DNA of 64,000 nucleotides from Streptomyces sp. NRRL S-1022 (GTDB lineage Bacteria > Actinomycetota > Actinomycetes > Streptomycetales > Streptomycetaceae). The stretch is taken from contig NZ_JOIU01000002.1 in NCBI RefSeq assembly GCF_000720135.1, positions 62,001-126,000 on the forward strand. Direction: 5' to 3'. The notes below the pieces were generated by a model. It had not been told where the DNA came from. It made no database searches and was given only the letters and a program-made list of their open reading frames with translations. Both the position numbers and the translations under genes were made by a program. Shown piece by piece: positions 15,994-24,711 of the stretch. Positions within the stretch are counted from its first letter, which is position 1; each line of letters starts with the position of its first letter.

Positions 15994-16812
15994 TCAGCCC
16001 GCGCCGGCGAAATGTCCGCCCACGAGTCTGCGCACCCCGTCCAGGTCCCCGGCGGCCAGCGCGTCCAGCAGCGCGAGGTGCTCCGCCGCGTCGGCGAGCA
16101 GCTCGGCCCGCCCGCGCCGCACCGGGGGCCACTGGGACCGCCGGTGCAGGTCCTCGGCGATGCGGACCAGCTGCCCGTTGCCCGACAGGCCGAGCAGCGC
16201 GCGGTGGAAGGCCCGGTCGGACTCCGCGTACGCCGCCGGGCAGGCGGAGGCCGCCGCGCGTACCGTCTCCTGCGCGAGCGGCCGCAGCTCGGCCCACCGC
16301 TCGGCCGGCACCGTACGGGCCAGCCGCAGCATCACCGGCACCTCGATGAGGGCGCGCACCTCCGCCAGCTCGGCCAGCTCCCGCGTCCCGCGCTCGACCA
16401 CCCGGAAGCCGCGGTTGGGCACGACCTCGACGGCGCCCTCCAGCGCGAGCTGCTGCATGGCCTCCCGCACGGGCGTGGCCGAGACGCCGAAGCGTTCCCC
16501 GAGCACCGGCGCCGAGTAGACCTCGCCCGGCTTCAGCTCACCGGTGACCAGTGCCGTGCGCAGCGCGTCCAGGATCTGCCCGCGCACCGAGGACCGCTGC
16601 ACCACGGCCCGCGGCCCGGGCGCCGGGCGCTCGCCGTGGGTGTGCTCGCCCCGCGCCGCGTCCGGCACCGCGGCGTCCCGCTCCCGGCCCGGTGCGCGGT
16701 CGGCGGCCGGGCGCTGCTGCGCCGGCACCCGGGCGGCGGCCGGCGTCCCCGCGGAGCCCTGCACGCCCTGTTTCACGGGTCCTCCTGGCGGCTTGTCGGC
16801 ACTTGGGGTCAT
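15994..16812 (-). CDS. GntR-family regulator with FCD domain
   Basis: 272 residues. A winged helix-turn-helix (VLGERFGVSATPVREAMQQL) lies near residues 108-127, followed by an all-helical FCD ligand domain with the Asp/His pattern ESDRAFHRALL and the late LLADAAEHLALLDALAAGD and VGGHFAG. The first 75 residues are a Pro/Ala/Arg-rich extension with no known fold; the real start may be inside it. FCD regulators usually repress an operon until a carboxylic or amino acid binds. No obvious target gene lies beside it, and it is divergent from the fhuF-like gene. Confidence 0.88.
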   Translation of the reverse strand: MTPSADKPPGGPVKQGVQGSAGTPAAARVPAQQRPAADRAPGRERDAAVPDAARGEHTHGERPAPGPRAVVQRSSVRGQILDALRTALVTGELKPGEVYSAPVLGERFGVSATPVREAMQQLALEGAVEVVPNRGFRVVERGTRELAELAEVRALIEVPVMLRLARTVPAERWAELRPLAQETVRAAASACPAAYAESDRAFHRALLGLSGNGQLVRIAEDLHRRSQWPPVRRGRAELLADAAEHLALLDALAAGDLDGVRRLVGGHFAGAG

Positions 16813-16887
16813 TAACGACGGGTTGTCGCTTGTCCGTCAAGCACCTTAGGCGCAGCGGGCGGCACTTCAAACTCCGGAGACCATGGG

Positions 16888-16906
16888 TAAGGTAAGGCTT
16901 ACCTGT
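16888..16906 (+). promoter_or_regulatory. Iron box (DmdR/IdeR-type operator)
   Basis: TAAGGTAAGGCTTACCTGT contains AGGTAAG-G-CTTACCT, a perfect 7-bp inverted repeat around a central G, and agrees with the 19-bp TTAGGTTAGGCTAACCTAA consensus at most positions. It lies 48 bp upstream of the fhuF-like ATG at 16955. It therefore excludes the in-frame ATG at 16883 as the start and implies repression by Fe(II)-loaded DmdR. Confidence 0.85.
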
Positions 16907-16954
16907 TCAATCCGGTCCGCGTCCGCGGACGCGTCCGAGGAGGCTGGTTCCGCC

Positions 16955-17797
16955 ATGCCCGCTGCGGCCACGCCGCTCACCGCTGCGTACGACCGCCTCA
17001 CCACGGCCTTCCCGGGGCTGGCCGTGACCGAGCTGGGACCGGACGAGGAGGCGCCCGCGGGTGCGGGCTGGACGGCCGCCGCCGGGCTCGCGGCGGGCGG
17101 CGCGGAGCTGGACGCCTTCCTGGCCTGGGACGCGGCCCAGGTGGTGCGGGACCACGGCCGCCCGGCCCGCCCGGACGTCGTCGCGAGCTTCGGTCTGCAC
17201 CGCTACGCCTGGGCCGCCTGCCTGCTGATCACCGTCCCGTGGTTCCTGCGGCGCCGGGTGCCCCGGTTCCCCGTGACCCACGTCTCCTACGACCGCACCG
17301 CCGGCCGGATGGCCGTGCGCCGCCCCGTCCGGGTGGCCTGCCTCCCCGGCGACCCGGTCGCCGCGCTGCCCGGCACGGTGGTCGTGGCGGACGAGGAGGC
17401 ACTGCGGGCCGAGGTGCGGGCGGCCGTGGCCGAGCACCTGGAGCCGGTGCTCGCCGCCTTCGGGCCGCGGATGCGGCGGCGCGGGCGCGCGCTGTGGGGC
17501 ATGGCGACCGACGAGGTCGCGGAGGGGCTGTGGTACGTCGCCCGGCTGTTCGGCGAGCGGGAGGCGGCGCGGGCCGTGCGGGAGCTGGAGCTGCTGCTGC
17601 CGGGGGCGACCCTGCCGTACACCGGTTCCGCGGGGTTCCGGACGCTGACCGGGCCGGACGGCGCACCGCTGCACACCCGGGACCGGACGAGCTGCTGCAT
17701 GTTCTACACCGTCCGCCCGGAGGACACCTGCGCCAGCTGCCCGCGCACCTGTGACCGCCGGCCGATCGTCAACACGACTGTTTCCACGGCGGCTTGA
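16955..17797 (+). CDS. FhuF-like siderophore-iron reductase (2Fe-2S)
   Basis: 280 residues. The C-terminus has the FhuF-type 2Fe-2S motif CC-x10-C-x2-C in SCCMFYTVRPEDTCASCPRT. The upstream body (WAACLLITVPWFLRRRVP) is the ferric-siderophore reductase fold. The enzyme reduces Fe(III) in an imported hydroxamate siderophore so that iron is released in the cytoplasm. GAGGAGG lies 12 nt before the ATG at 16955. The iron box just upstream indicates that it is expressed when iron is scarce. No siderophore synthesis or transport gene is next to it. Confidence 0.9.
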   Translation: MPAAATPLTAAYDRLTTAFPGLAVTELGPDEEAPAGAGWTAAAGLAAGGAELDAFLAWDAAQVVRDHGRPARPDVVASFGLHRYAWAACLLITVPWFLRRRVPRFPVTHVSYDRTAGRMAVRRPVRVACLPGDPVAALPGTVVVADEEALRAEVRAAVAEHLEPVLAAFGPRMRRRGRALWGMATDEVAEGLWYVARLFGEREAARAVRELELLLPGATLPYTGSAGFRTLTGPDGAPLHTRDRTSCCMFYTVRPEDTCASCPRTCDRRPIVNTTVSTAA

Positions 17798-18110
17798 GGG
17801 ATCCGCAGGCCGGGAGCACACCCGCCCGTCCGCTAGGATCCCCGTCGCAGGGCCACCCGCCCCGCACCCGCCCGCCGACCGTGATGCACACAGCCCTCAC
17901 CCGTCGCGGGAACTTTCCGAGGAACCATCCGTACGGGTAGTCTTATTCGAACTCAACTCCCGCCCCTCATGCGGCAGTTCGAGCAGAACGCCGTCCTGGG
18001 CATCCCCTTGCACCTTCTTGGCGGCCTCTTGCCCCGAAACCCCCTGAGGGGCCTCGGGAGTGGGCCACTATGGCGGGCGTTACGCCCTATCCCCATGCAA
18101 GGGACCCCTG
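17798..18110. other. Intergenic region with a nested hairpin upstream of the DUF2637 gene
   Basis: 313 bp with no gene. CCCGA (18033-18037), CCCC, TGA, GGGG and TCGGG (18054-18058) form a nested hairpin about 52 bp before the next start, followed by GGGCG-TTA-CGCCC near 18074. These may terminate upstream transcription or structure the leader. A GTAGTCTTATTCG patch near 17936-17948 is AT-rich and could be part of a promoter. Confidence 0.5.
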
Positions 18111-19151
18111 ATGAGACTGACCGACATATCGCTGAACTGGTTGCTTCCGGGCGCCGTACTGCTCCTGGGCATGCTGGCGGCGGTGGCGGTGCTCGCGCGC
18201 GGCAAGCGCTCCTCCGGGGAGAACGCGAGCGCGGACGACTCCTGGGAGCGCAGCGAGGAGCGCCGCAGACGCAAGGAGGCCATCTACGGCACGGCCTCCT
18301 ATGTACTCCTGTTCTGCTGTGCGGCGGTGGCGGCGGCCCTCTCCTTCCACGGCCTCGTCGGCTTCGGCGAACAGAACCTCGGGCTGACCGACGGCTGGCA
18401 GTACCTGGTGCCGTTCGGCCTGGACGGCGCGGCGATGTTCTGCTCCGTCCTCGCCGTGCGCGAGGCGAGCCACGGTGACGCGGCCCTCGGTTCGCGGATA
18501 CTGGTCTGGCTGTTCGCGGCGGCCGCGGCCTGGTTCAACTGGGTGCACGCGCCGCGCGGCGCGGGGCACGCCGGTGCGCCGCAGTTCTTCTCCGGCATGT
18601 CGCTGTCGGCCGCCGTGCTGTTCGACCGGGCACTGAAGCAGACCCGCCGGGCCGCGCTGCGGGAGCAGGGCCTGGTGCCGCGTCCGCTGCCGCAGATCCG
18701 GATCGTGCGCTGGGTACGGGCTCCCCGCGAGACCTACCGGGCCTGGTCGCTGATGCTCCTGGAGGGCGTGCGCAGCCTCGACGAGGCCGTCGAGGAGGTC
18801 CGCGAGGACAAGCGGCAGAAGGACGAGACCCGGCTCCGGCGGCGCGACCAGCAGCGCGTGGAGCGCGCCCGGCTGAAGGCGATCAGCCGGGGCCACCGCG
18901 GCTTCGCGGGCCGGGGGACCGGCCGGGAAACCGAGGTCCAGGTGGAACGTGGACCGGCGCCGGCGACCGCGGAGCCTGCCATATCGACCGCGGAGCCGCT
19001 GCCCGTCCGCGCTCGGCCCTCCCTCCAGCGGGTTCCCGCCGGGGCTGAACCGGTGACCGTCGACCTCACCGCCGAGGACGACACCATGGCCCTGCCCCGC
19101 CTGGACTCCCTGGAGCGCAAGCTCAAGGACCTGGAGCAGCAGTTCGGCTGA
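18111..19151 (+). CDS. DUF2637 membrane protein
   Basis: 346 residues. One N-terminal membrane helix (LLPGAVLLLGMLAAVAVLA) and three more (YVLLFCCAAVAAALSFHGL, a segment near DGAAMFCSVLAV, and ILVWLFAAAAAWFNWVHAP) form the DUF2637 domain common in streptomycete chromosomes and conjugative elements. A charged coiled-coil-like stretch follows (EAVEEVREDKRQKDETRLRR), and the C-terminus ends in a short heptad LDSLERKLKDLEQQF. ATG 18111 starts directly at the first membrane helix. The function of DUF2637 is not established; in plasmids it accompanies spread genes, but no other transfer gene is here. Confidence 0.85.
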   Translation: MRLTDISLNWLLPGAVLLLGMLAAVAVLARGKRSSGENASADDSWERSEERRRRKEAIYGTASYVLLFCCAAVAAALSFHGLVGFGEQNLGLTDGWQYLVPFGLDGAAMFCSVLAVREASHGDAALGSRILVWLFAAAAAWFNWVHAPRGAGHAGAPQFFSGMSLSAAVLFDRALKQTRRAALREQGLVPRPLPQIRIVRWVRAPRETYRAWSLMLLEGVRSLDEAVEEVREDKRQKDETRLRRRDQQRVERARLKAISRGHRGFAGRGTGRETEVQVERGPAPATAEPAISTAEPLPVRARPSLQRVPAGAEPVTVDLTAEDDTMALPRLDSLERKLKDLEQQFG

Positions 19152-19180
19152 CCTCCGCCTTTCGCCCGGGGACCGGGGTG

Positions 19181-19225
19181 ACGGGGCGGACGGCGCGACC
19201 ACACGGGTCCCGCCGTCCGCCCCGT
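19181..19225. terminator. 15-bp perfect hairpin between convergent genes
   Basis: ACGGGGCGGACGGCG (19181-19195) pairs with CGCCGTCCGCCCCGT (19211-19225), 15 of 15, with a 15-nt loop. It lies between the DUF2637 gene and the converging ATPase gene and would work in both directions. Confidence 0.85.
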
Positions 19226-19297
19226 TCCCGTCTGCGCAGCACTGTTCGTCGCCACGAGAGCCCACCGCCGTTCGTGCCGCCGGCGTGAGGTCGTCGG

Positions 19298-19771
19298 TCA
19301 GGCCGCCTCGGCGTCGAGCCGGAACCAGACCGACTTGCCCACCCCGTGCGGCCGTACGCCCCAGGCGTCGGCGAGTGACTGGACGAGCAGCAGGCCCCGG
19401 CCGTGGGTGTCGTCGTCCGTGCCGCACGCGCGCGGCTCGGGTCTGCGGGCCACGAAGTCCCGTACCTCCACGCGCAGGCCGCCGTCCTCCACGACGGCCG
19501 TGAGCACGGCGTCGTCGTCGGTGTGGACGAGTGCGTTGGTGACGAGTTCGCTGGTGAGCAGTTCGGCGATCTCCGAGCGGCCCGGCTTGCCCCAGTGCCG
19601 CAGCAGTTCGCGCAGCGCCCGGCGGGTCTCCGGGACCGCCCTGAGGTCCGCCCTGACCAGCCTGCGCCTCAGCCGTCGCGCGTGCTCCGTGATGGTGTCG
19701 GTCTCTTCCCCCGTAGTCGCCGAGAAGGCCCCTACGGTCAAGGGACCGCCCCCTCGTGCCTGCCTCTTCAT
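19298..19771 (-). CDS. Anti-sigma-factor-type ATP-binding protein (HATPase)
   Basis: 157 residues, the size of single-domain RsbW/SpoIIAB-like kinases of streptomycetes. The N box is ELVTNALVH, and the G2-type glycine loop is THGRGLLLVQSLADAWGV. The C-terminal GVGKSVWFRLD is the usual last strand. Family members bind a sigma factor and phosphorylate an anti-anti-sigma partner. No sigma or STAS gene is adjacent, so the partner is encoded elsewhere. ATG 19771 (MKRQARGGG) is chosen because the further upstream frame is Arg/Gly-rich and has no homology. Confidence 0.85.
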   Translation of the reverse strand: MKRQARGGGPLTVGAFSATTGEETDTITEHARRLRRRLVRADLRAVPETRRALRELLRHWGKPGRSEIAELLTSELVTNALVHTDDDAVLTAVVEDGGLRVEVRDFVARRPEPRACGTDDDTHGRGLLLVQSLADAWGVRPHGVGKSVWFRLDAEAA

Positions 19772-20058
19772 GACCCCCGCCCGCACGCCGCCGGTCCCTG
19801 CCCCTCCTGGTCGAACACGTTCACGGGGGGATGCTTGCCCAGCCCGCTCCGGGCCAGTCCTGGGACATGCCCGATGACCGGCTGTTCGGCCACATCCGCA
19901 CCCCGCGCCCGCCGGCCGCCCGGACGCGTCCGGACCGTGCCTCGGGCTCCCCGGGCGCCGCTGGACGCCACGGACGCCCCGTGACACCGGTCCGGCCGCT
20001 TCCGGTACCGGCTGCCGTCACGTCGTCACGTCGCGTGAAACTGGCCGAAATCACCCCC

Positions 20059-21801
20059 CTACGGCCGCGGCACGTTGCGCAGGTTGGAGCGGGCCATCTG
20101 GAGCATCCGGCCGACCCCGCCGTCCAGCACGATCTTGGAGGCGGACAGCGCGAACCCGGTGACCATCTCGGCGCTGATCCGCGGCGGGATGGACAGGGCG
20201 TTGGGGTCGGTGACGACGTCCACCAGGGCGGGCCCCTTGTGCCGGAAGGCGTCCTTCAGCGCCCCGGCGAGCTGCTTGGGCTTCTCCACCCGCACCCCGT
20301 ACGCGCCGCAGGCCCGGGCGACGGCGGCGAAGTCGGGATTGGTGTTGGCGGTGCCGTACGAGGGCAGCCCGGCGACCAGCATCTCCAACTCGACCATGCC
20401 GAGCGAGGAGTTGTTGAACAGCACCACCTTGACCGGCAGGTCGTACTGCACAAGGGTCAGGAAGTCCCCCATCAGCATGGAGAACCCGCCGTCCCCGGAC
20501 ATGGCGACCACCTGCCGGCGCCGGTCGGTGAACTGTGCGCCGATCGCCATGGGCAGCGCGTTGGCCATCGACCCGTGCGAGAACGAACCGATGATCCGGC
20601 GGCGGCCGTTGGGCGAGATGTACCGGGCGGCCCACACGTTGCACATGCCGGTGTCGACGGTGAACACGGCGTCGTCGGCGGCGGCCTCGTCCAGCACGGC
20701 GGCCACGTACTCGGGGTGGATCGGGATGTGCTTGTCGACCTTGCGGGTGTAGGCCTTGACCACGCCCTCCAGCGCGTCCGCGTGCTTCTTCAGCATCCGG
20801 TCGAGGAAGCGCCGGTCCGTCTTCTCCCGCACCCGCGGGATCAGGCACCGCAGCGTCTCGCGCACATCACCCCACACGGCGAGGTCGAGCCGGGAACGGC
20901 GGCCGATCACCTCGGGCCGTACGTCGACCTGCGCGATCCGCACGTCGTCGGGGAGGAAGGCGTTGTACGGGAAGTCGGTGCCGAGCAGGAGCAGCAGATC
21001 GCACCCGTGGGTGGCCTCGTAGGCGGCGCCGTAGCCGAGCAGTCCGCTCATGCCGACGTCGTACGGGTTGTCGTACTGGATCCACTCCTTGCCGCGCAGC
21101 GCGTGCCCGACCGGGGCCTTGATCCGCCCGGCGAACTCCATCACCTCGGCGTGCGCGCCGGCCGTGCCGCTGCCGCAGAACAGGGTGACCCGGCCGGCCG
21201 CGTCGATCATCTCCGCGAGCGCGTCGATCTCGGCGTCACCCGGCCGCACGGTGGGCCGGGCGGTGACGAGCGCGCTCTGCGCGGCCTTCTCCGGCGCCGG
21301 TTCGGCGGCGATGTCCCCGGGCAGAGAGACCACGCTCACCCCGCTGCGCCCGACCGCGTGCTGGATGGCGGTCTGCAGCAGCCGGGGCATCTGCCGGGGG
21401 CTGGAGATCAGTTCGCTGTAGTGGCTGCACTCCTGGAACAGCCGGTCCGGGTGGGTCTCCTGGAAGTAGCCGAGGCCGATCTCGCTCGACGGGATGTGCG
21501 AGGCGAGCGCGAGGACCGGGGCCATCGAGCGGTGGGCGTCGTACAGGCCGTTGATCAGGTGCAGGTTGCCCGGGCCGCAGGAGCCCGCGCAGGCGGCCAG
21601 CCGCCCGGTGAGCTGGGCCTCCGCGCCGGCCGCGAACGCGGCCGTCTCCTCGTGGCGTACGTGGATCCAGTCGATGGCGGCGTTGCGGCGGACGGCGTCC
21701 ACCACCGGGTTGAGGCTGTCGCCGACGACGCCGTACAGCCGGCGCACCCCGGCGCGGACGAGGATGTCGACGAACTGCTCGGCCACATTCTGTTTGCCCA
21801 T
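20059..21801 (-). CDS. poxB: Pyruvate dehydrogenase (quinone), PoxB-like ThDP enzyme
   Basis: 580 residues. The N-terminal pyrimidine-binding domain carries the catalytic glutamate in WIHVRHEETAAFAAGAEAQL. The C-terminal domain has the ThDP motif GDGGFSMLMGDFLTLVQYDL followed by FNN. The central FAD-type domain includes IKAPVGHALRGKEWIQYDNP. PoxB oxidises pyruvate to acetate and CO2 and reduces membrane quinone; the C-terminal ASKIVLDGGVGRMLQMARSN fits the membrane-binding tail. The closest alternative is another acetolactate-synthase-like enzyme, but HEE and the tail favour PoxB. It lies 27 bp from the PP2C-like gene on the same strand and is probably translated from a shared mRNA. Confidence 0.9.
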   Translation of the reverse strand: MGKQNVAEQFVDILVRAGVRRLYGVVGDSLNPVVDAVRRNAAIDWIHVRHEETAAFAAGAEAQLTGRLAACAGSCGPGNLHLINGLYDAHRSMAPVLALASHIPSSEIGLGYFQETHPDRLFQECSHYSELISSPRQMPRLLQTAIQHAVGRSGVSVVSLPGDIAAEPAPEKAAQSALVTARPTVRPGDAEIDALAEMIDAAGRVTLFCGSGTAGAHAEVMEFAGRIKAPVGHALRGKEWIQYDNPYDVGMSGLLGYGAAYEATHGCDLLLLLGTDFPYNAFLPDDVRIAQVDVRPEVIGRRSRLDLAVWGDVRETLRCLIPRVREKTDRRFLDRMLKKHADALEGVVKAYTRKVDKHIPIHPEYVAAVLDEAAADDAVFTVDTGMCNVWAARYISPNGRRRIIGSFSHGSMANALPMAIGAQFTDRRRQVVAMSGDGGFSMLMGDFLTLVQYDLPVKVVLFNNSSLGMVELEMLVAGLPSYGTANTNPDFAAVARACGAYGVRVEKPKQLAGALKDAFRHKGPALVDVVTDPNALSIPPRISAEMVTGFALSASKIVLDGGVGRMLQMARSNLRNVPRP

Positions 21802-21828
21802 ACCTCCATGGAGTCACAGGGGCCGCCG

Positions 21829-23217
21829 TCACGCCTCCCACACGGCGGCGGCCGTACGGTCGTCGGCGTAGCCCTTCACCCGTACCTGGGCGTCGGCGAG
21901 GAAGGCGGCGAGGCCCGGCGGGGTGCGGCCGGACCAGCGACGGGCCAGGTAGGCGCAGAGGGCGGGTTCGCCGCGCAGCGGCTCGGCCAGGCCCGCCGAG
22001 CACATCACCAGCACATCACCCGGGCGGGCTACCGAGGCCCGGAACCGGAACGGTTCGCGGGGCGGCCGCGGGTCCGGCTCCGCGGCGGGCTCGAACGGGT
22101 TCGGCGGGGCCGGGATGCCGAGGTCCATGGTCAGCCGGTCGCCCTGCGGGGTGCGCTCGGGCGGGGAGCCGGACCCGCCGCCGAGGGCGCCGGGTGCTCC
22201 GGTGCCGCCGTCGGCTGCTCCGGTACCGCCGTCGGGGGCCGTGCGCGGCTCGATGTCCTGCCAGACGCCGTCCCGCAGCCGGAACAGCCCGCCGTCGCCG
22301 ACGCCGAAGAACACGCGGGTCCGGCAGTCCGGGCCGGCCGGCAGCAGCAGACAGCGCAGGCTCGCGGTGTGCTCGTCCGGGTCCAGACCCTGTTCGGCGG
22401 CGCTCGCCCGGAGCCGGCCGAGGGCGCGGTCGGTGAGCCGGTGCAGACCGGACTTCAGGTCGCCGCGCCGGGCCGCCCGCATGTCCTCCACCAGCCGCCG
22501 GTGGCTGCGGCCCACGGCCTGCCCGATCCACCGGCACGCCTCGGCCGCCGCCAGGTGCGCCCCCGGGACGCCCCGCGCGCCGGTCGCCGTCGCGACGAGC
22601 ACCAGTGCCTGTTCGCCGGCCCCGAACCGCGCGGTGAGCAGCGCGTCCCGGCGCGGCTCGCCCCGGTAGCGGGCCGAGTCCCCGCGCAGCGACACGGCCC
22701 GCAGGGTGGACGTGCCGTACCGGGCACCGTCCAGCACGGTGTCCGCGACCGGTTCCCCCGGCCCGTCCGGGTCGGAGAGGGGCAGCGCGGTGGGTTCGGG
22801 GTCGTAGGTGGGCGGACCGGAGCCGACGTAGTCGAGGGCGGGAGCGGGGGCGGGGGGTGCGGGGTCGCCGGGCTCCGCGCTCTCGGCGGCGGTCTGCTCG
22901 GGCACCGGATCCGGGACGGTCCCCCGCTGCGGCGGTACGGCCGCGGCGGCGGGGGGCGGTGGCGGGGGTGAGGGCTCGGGCGGTGCCGGGTCGGCCGGTG
23001 CCGGGTCGGCCGGTGCCGGGTCGGCCGGTGCCGGGTCGGCCGGTGCCGGGTCCGGGGTGTCCGTGGGGCGCCCCGTCACCGCGTTCCGCGCCGAGGCGAA
23101 ACGGTCGTCCAGGGAATCGGGCGCCGCCGCGGGACCCGTGTCCTGGGTGAAGTCGTCGTACAGCTGCCCCCACCAGTCGTCCTCGTGACGGGCGGGTCTT
23201 CCCCCCTGCTGGTTCAT
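21829..23217 (-). CDS. PP2C-like protein with degenerate metal-binding motifs
   Basis: 462 residues. The N-terminal 170 residues are disordered and Pro-rich, with an (APADP)n repeat. Residues from about 190 match a PP2C fold: RRDALLTARFGAGEQALVLV, VFFGVGDGGLFRLRDGVW, and a final GDVLVMCSAGLAEPL. In active PP2C enzymes the early DGHGG motif and the late SDG supply metal-binding aspartates. Here the first is ATGARG and the second is SAG, so both key aspartates are missing. It is likely a pseudophosphatase that binds a phosphoprotein, not an enzyme. Start: the ATG at 23217. Confidence 0.75.
   Translation of the reverse strand: MNQQGGRPARHEDDWWGQLYDDFTQDTGPAAAPDSLDDRFASARNAVTGRPTDTPDPAPADPAPADPAPADPAPADPAPPEPSPPPPPPAAAAVPPQRGTVPDPVPEQTAAESAEPGDPAPPAPAPALDYVGSGPPTYDPEPTALPLSDPDGPGEPVADTVLDGARYGTSTLRAVSLRGDSARYRGEPRRDALLTARFGAGEQALVLVATATGARGVPGAHLAAAEACRWIGQAVGRSHRRLVEDMRAARRGDLKSGLHRLTDRALGRLRASAAEQGLDPDEHTASLRCLLLPAGPDCRTRVFFGVGDGGLFRLRDGVWQDIEPRTAPDGGTGAADGGTGAPGALGGGSGSPPERTPQGDRLTMDLGIPAPPNPFEPAAEPDPRPPREPFRFRASVARPGDVLVMCSAGLAEPLRGEPALCAYLARRWSGRTPPGLAAFLADAQVRVKGYADDRTAAAVWEA
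22981..23055. repeat. 15-bp coding tandem repeat (Pro-Ala-Asp-Pro-Ala)
   Basis: Exact copies of CGGTGCCGGGTCGGC start at 22981, 22996, 23011 and 23026, with a fifth imperfect copy at 23041. On the minus strand they encode the PADPA repeats of the linker in the PP2C-like protein. Confidence 0.95.
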
Positions 23218-23344
23218 GCCCCTGATTGTCCACCGCTCGGGCCGTCAGAAAACGGGGCATCGGGAAAATCCGGCGCATCGGGTGCGTCGACCGGCGCGTC
23301 GAGTGAGGCGGTGAACTCCCGTACGAATGACGGCTGGTGGCCGC

Positions 23345-24559
23345 CTACTTGCCCGCCGGAGGCAGGGCGGGGCCGAGCTGCCGGCGGGTCAGGGCGTGGT
23401 GGACCGTGTCGGCCACGACGGCCATGCCGGCGTCGTCGAAGTGCAGGTGGTCACCGGGGTCGTAGGCGGGCAGGATGCGCTGGGGGTCGGCCGGGTCCCG
23501 GACGGCGGCGTCGGCGTCGGCGACCGCGTCGAAGAGGCCGCCGGTGCGGATGAGGACGTTCACCCGCTGCCGTACCGCTTCCCCGGCGGCGGTCCACGCG
23601 GGGTAGCCGCGGTACGGGGTGAGGGTGACGCCGACGACCCGGATGCCGCGGGCGTGGGCGCGGGTCACCAGGGTCCGGTACGCGTCCGCGAAGGCGGCCG
23701 CGTCGCCGGCCGCCGGGACGCCCTTGATGTCGTTGATGCCCTCGAAGACGACCAGCGCCCGTGCCCCCGCCCGGTCCAGGGCGTCGGCCTCCAGGCGGGC
23801 CAGGGCGCTCGGTCCGGTGCCCTCGCGCAGCAGGCGGTTGCCGGCGAGGCCCGCGTTCAGCACGCCGAGCCGGTGCCGGGCCAGCCGCGCGGCGAGCCGG
23901 TCGGGCCAGCGGCGGTTGGTGTCGGGGCTGGAGCCGTTGCCGTCGGTGAGCGAGTCCCCGAACGCGACGACGCTGCCGGCGGCGGCCCCGCGGACGTCGA
24001 CCCCGGTGACGTAGTACCAGCGGCTGGTGGGCGCCGGGTAGGCGGCGCCGTCCTCGTCGGCGGCCCGGCCTGCGCCGGCCCGGGCCAGGTAGCTGGTCTG
24101 CAGCGCGGTGCGGTGGTAGGTCGCGGGCCCGGAGTCGTCCGGCGTGTACACGGTGACGAGCAGGTCCGCTCCGGCCCGTACGGGCAGCGGCACCGGATCG
24201 GTGACCGTGTCCGCGCCCGGCGGGACGGTCACCTCCCCGGCGCCCCGGAAGGTGGCGGTGCGCAGCGTGCCGGGGACGGCGGCGGGGCCGGACGCGCGCA
24301 GCGCGACGGTGACCGCGCCGAGGTGCAGCGGGCCGGTGCCGAGCCGGTTGCTGAGCCGGACGCGGACGGCGCCGCCGCCGACGCTGAGGTGGACGACGTT
24401 GCGGACGGCGGTGCCGGGCAGGGCGGCCGCGGTTCCGGAGGGGGCGGTCTCCCAGCTGCCGGTCCAGGGCAGCGGGGCCGGTTCGGCGACGCCCGGCGCC
24501 GTCAGGCCCGGCAGCAGCGCCGGGAGGAGGACCGCGAGGACCCGAACGACCCTGCCCAT
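23345..24559 (-). CDS. Secreted SGNH/GDSL-family hydrolase
   Basis: 404 residues with a signal peptide (MGRVVRVLAVLLPALLPGL, cleavage near APGVAEPAP). The N-terminal part is a beta-sandwich-like region. The catalytic part has VVAFGDSLTDG (Ser), GNRLL, FEGINDI (the Asn block) and DHLHFDDAGM (Asp and His). It would hydrolyse an ester outside the cell; lipid, acetyl-sugar or polymer substrates are all possible. ATG 24559 was chosen because it starts the signal peptide. It appears to be a single-gene unit. Confidence 0.88.
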   Translation of the reverse strand: MGRVVRVLAVLLPALLPGLTAPGVAEPAPLPWTGSWETAPSGTAAALPGTAVRNVVHLSVGGGAVRVRLSNRLGTGPLHLGAVTVALRASGPAAVPGTLRTATFRGAGEVTVPPGADTVTDPVPLPVRAGADLLVTVYTPDDSGPATYHRTALQTSYLARAGAGRAADEDGAAYPAPTSRWYYVTGVDVRGAAAGSVVAFGDSLTDGNGSSPDTNRRWPDRLAARLARHRLGVLNAGLAGNRLLREGTGPSALARLEADALDRAGARALVVFEGINDIKGVPAAGDAAAFADAYRTLVTRAHARGIRVVGVTLTPYRGYPAWTAAGEAVRQRVNVLIRTGGLFDAVADADAAVRDPADPQRILPAYDPGDHLHFDDAGMAVVADTVHHALTRRQLGPALPPAGK

Positions 24560-24711
24560 GTCTGCCCGCCCTTCCCCGGGGCCCGTCGGGGACCGCCCCT
24601 GTGGCCCGTCGCAGCCGACGGTGCCACACGGCCGGGCCGCGGCGCCGGAGCACCGGGGGTCATCCACCCGCTCGGCGCAACGCGGGGCACCGGGCGGGGG
24701 ATGACGGCCCG

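Noticed and set aside
19831..22971. 1046-residue plus-strand ORF
   Set aside because: Antisense shadow spanning two unrelated real genes (poxB and the PP2C-like gene).
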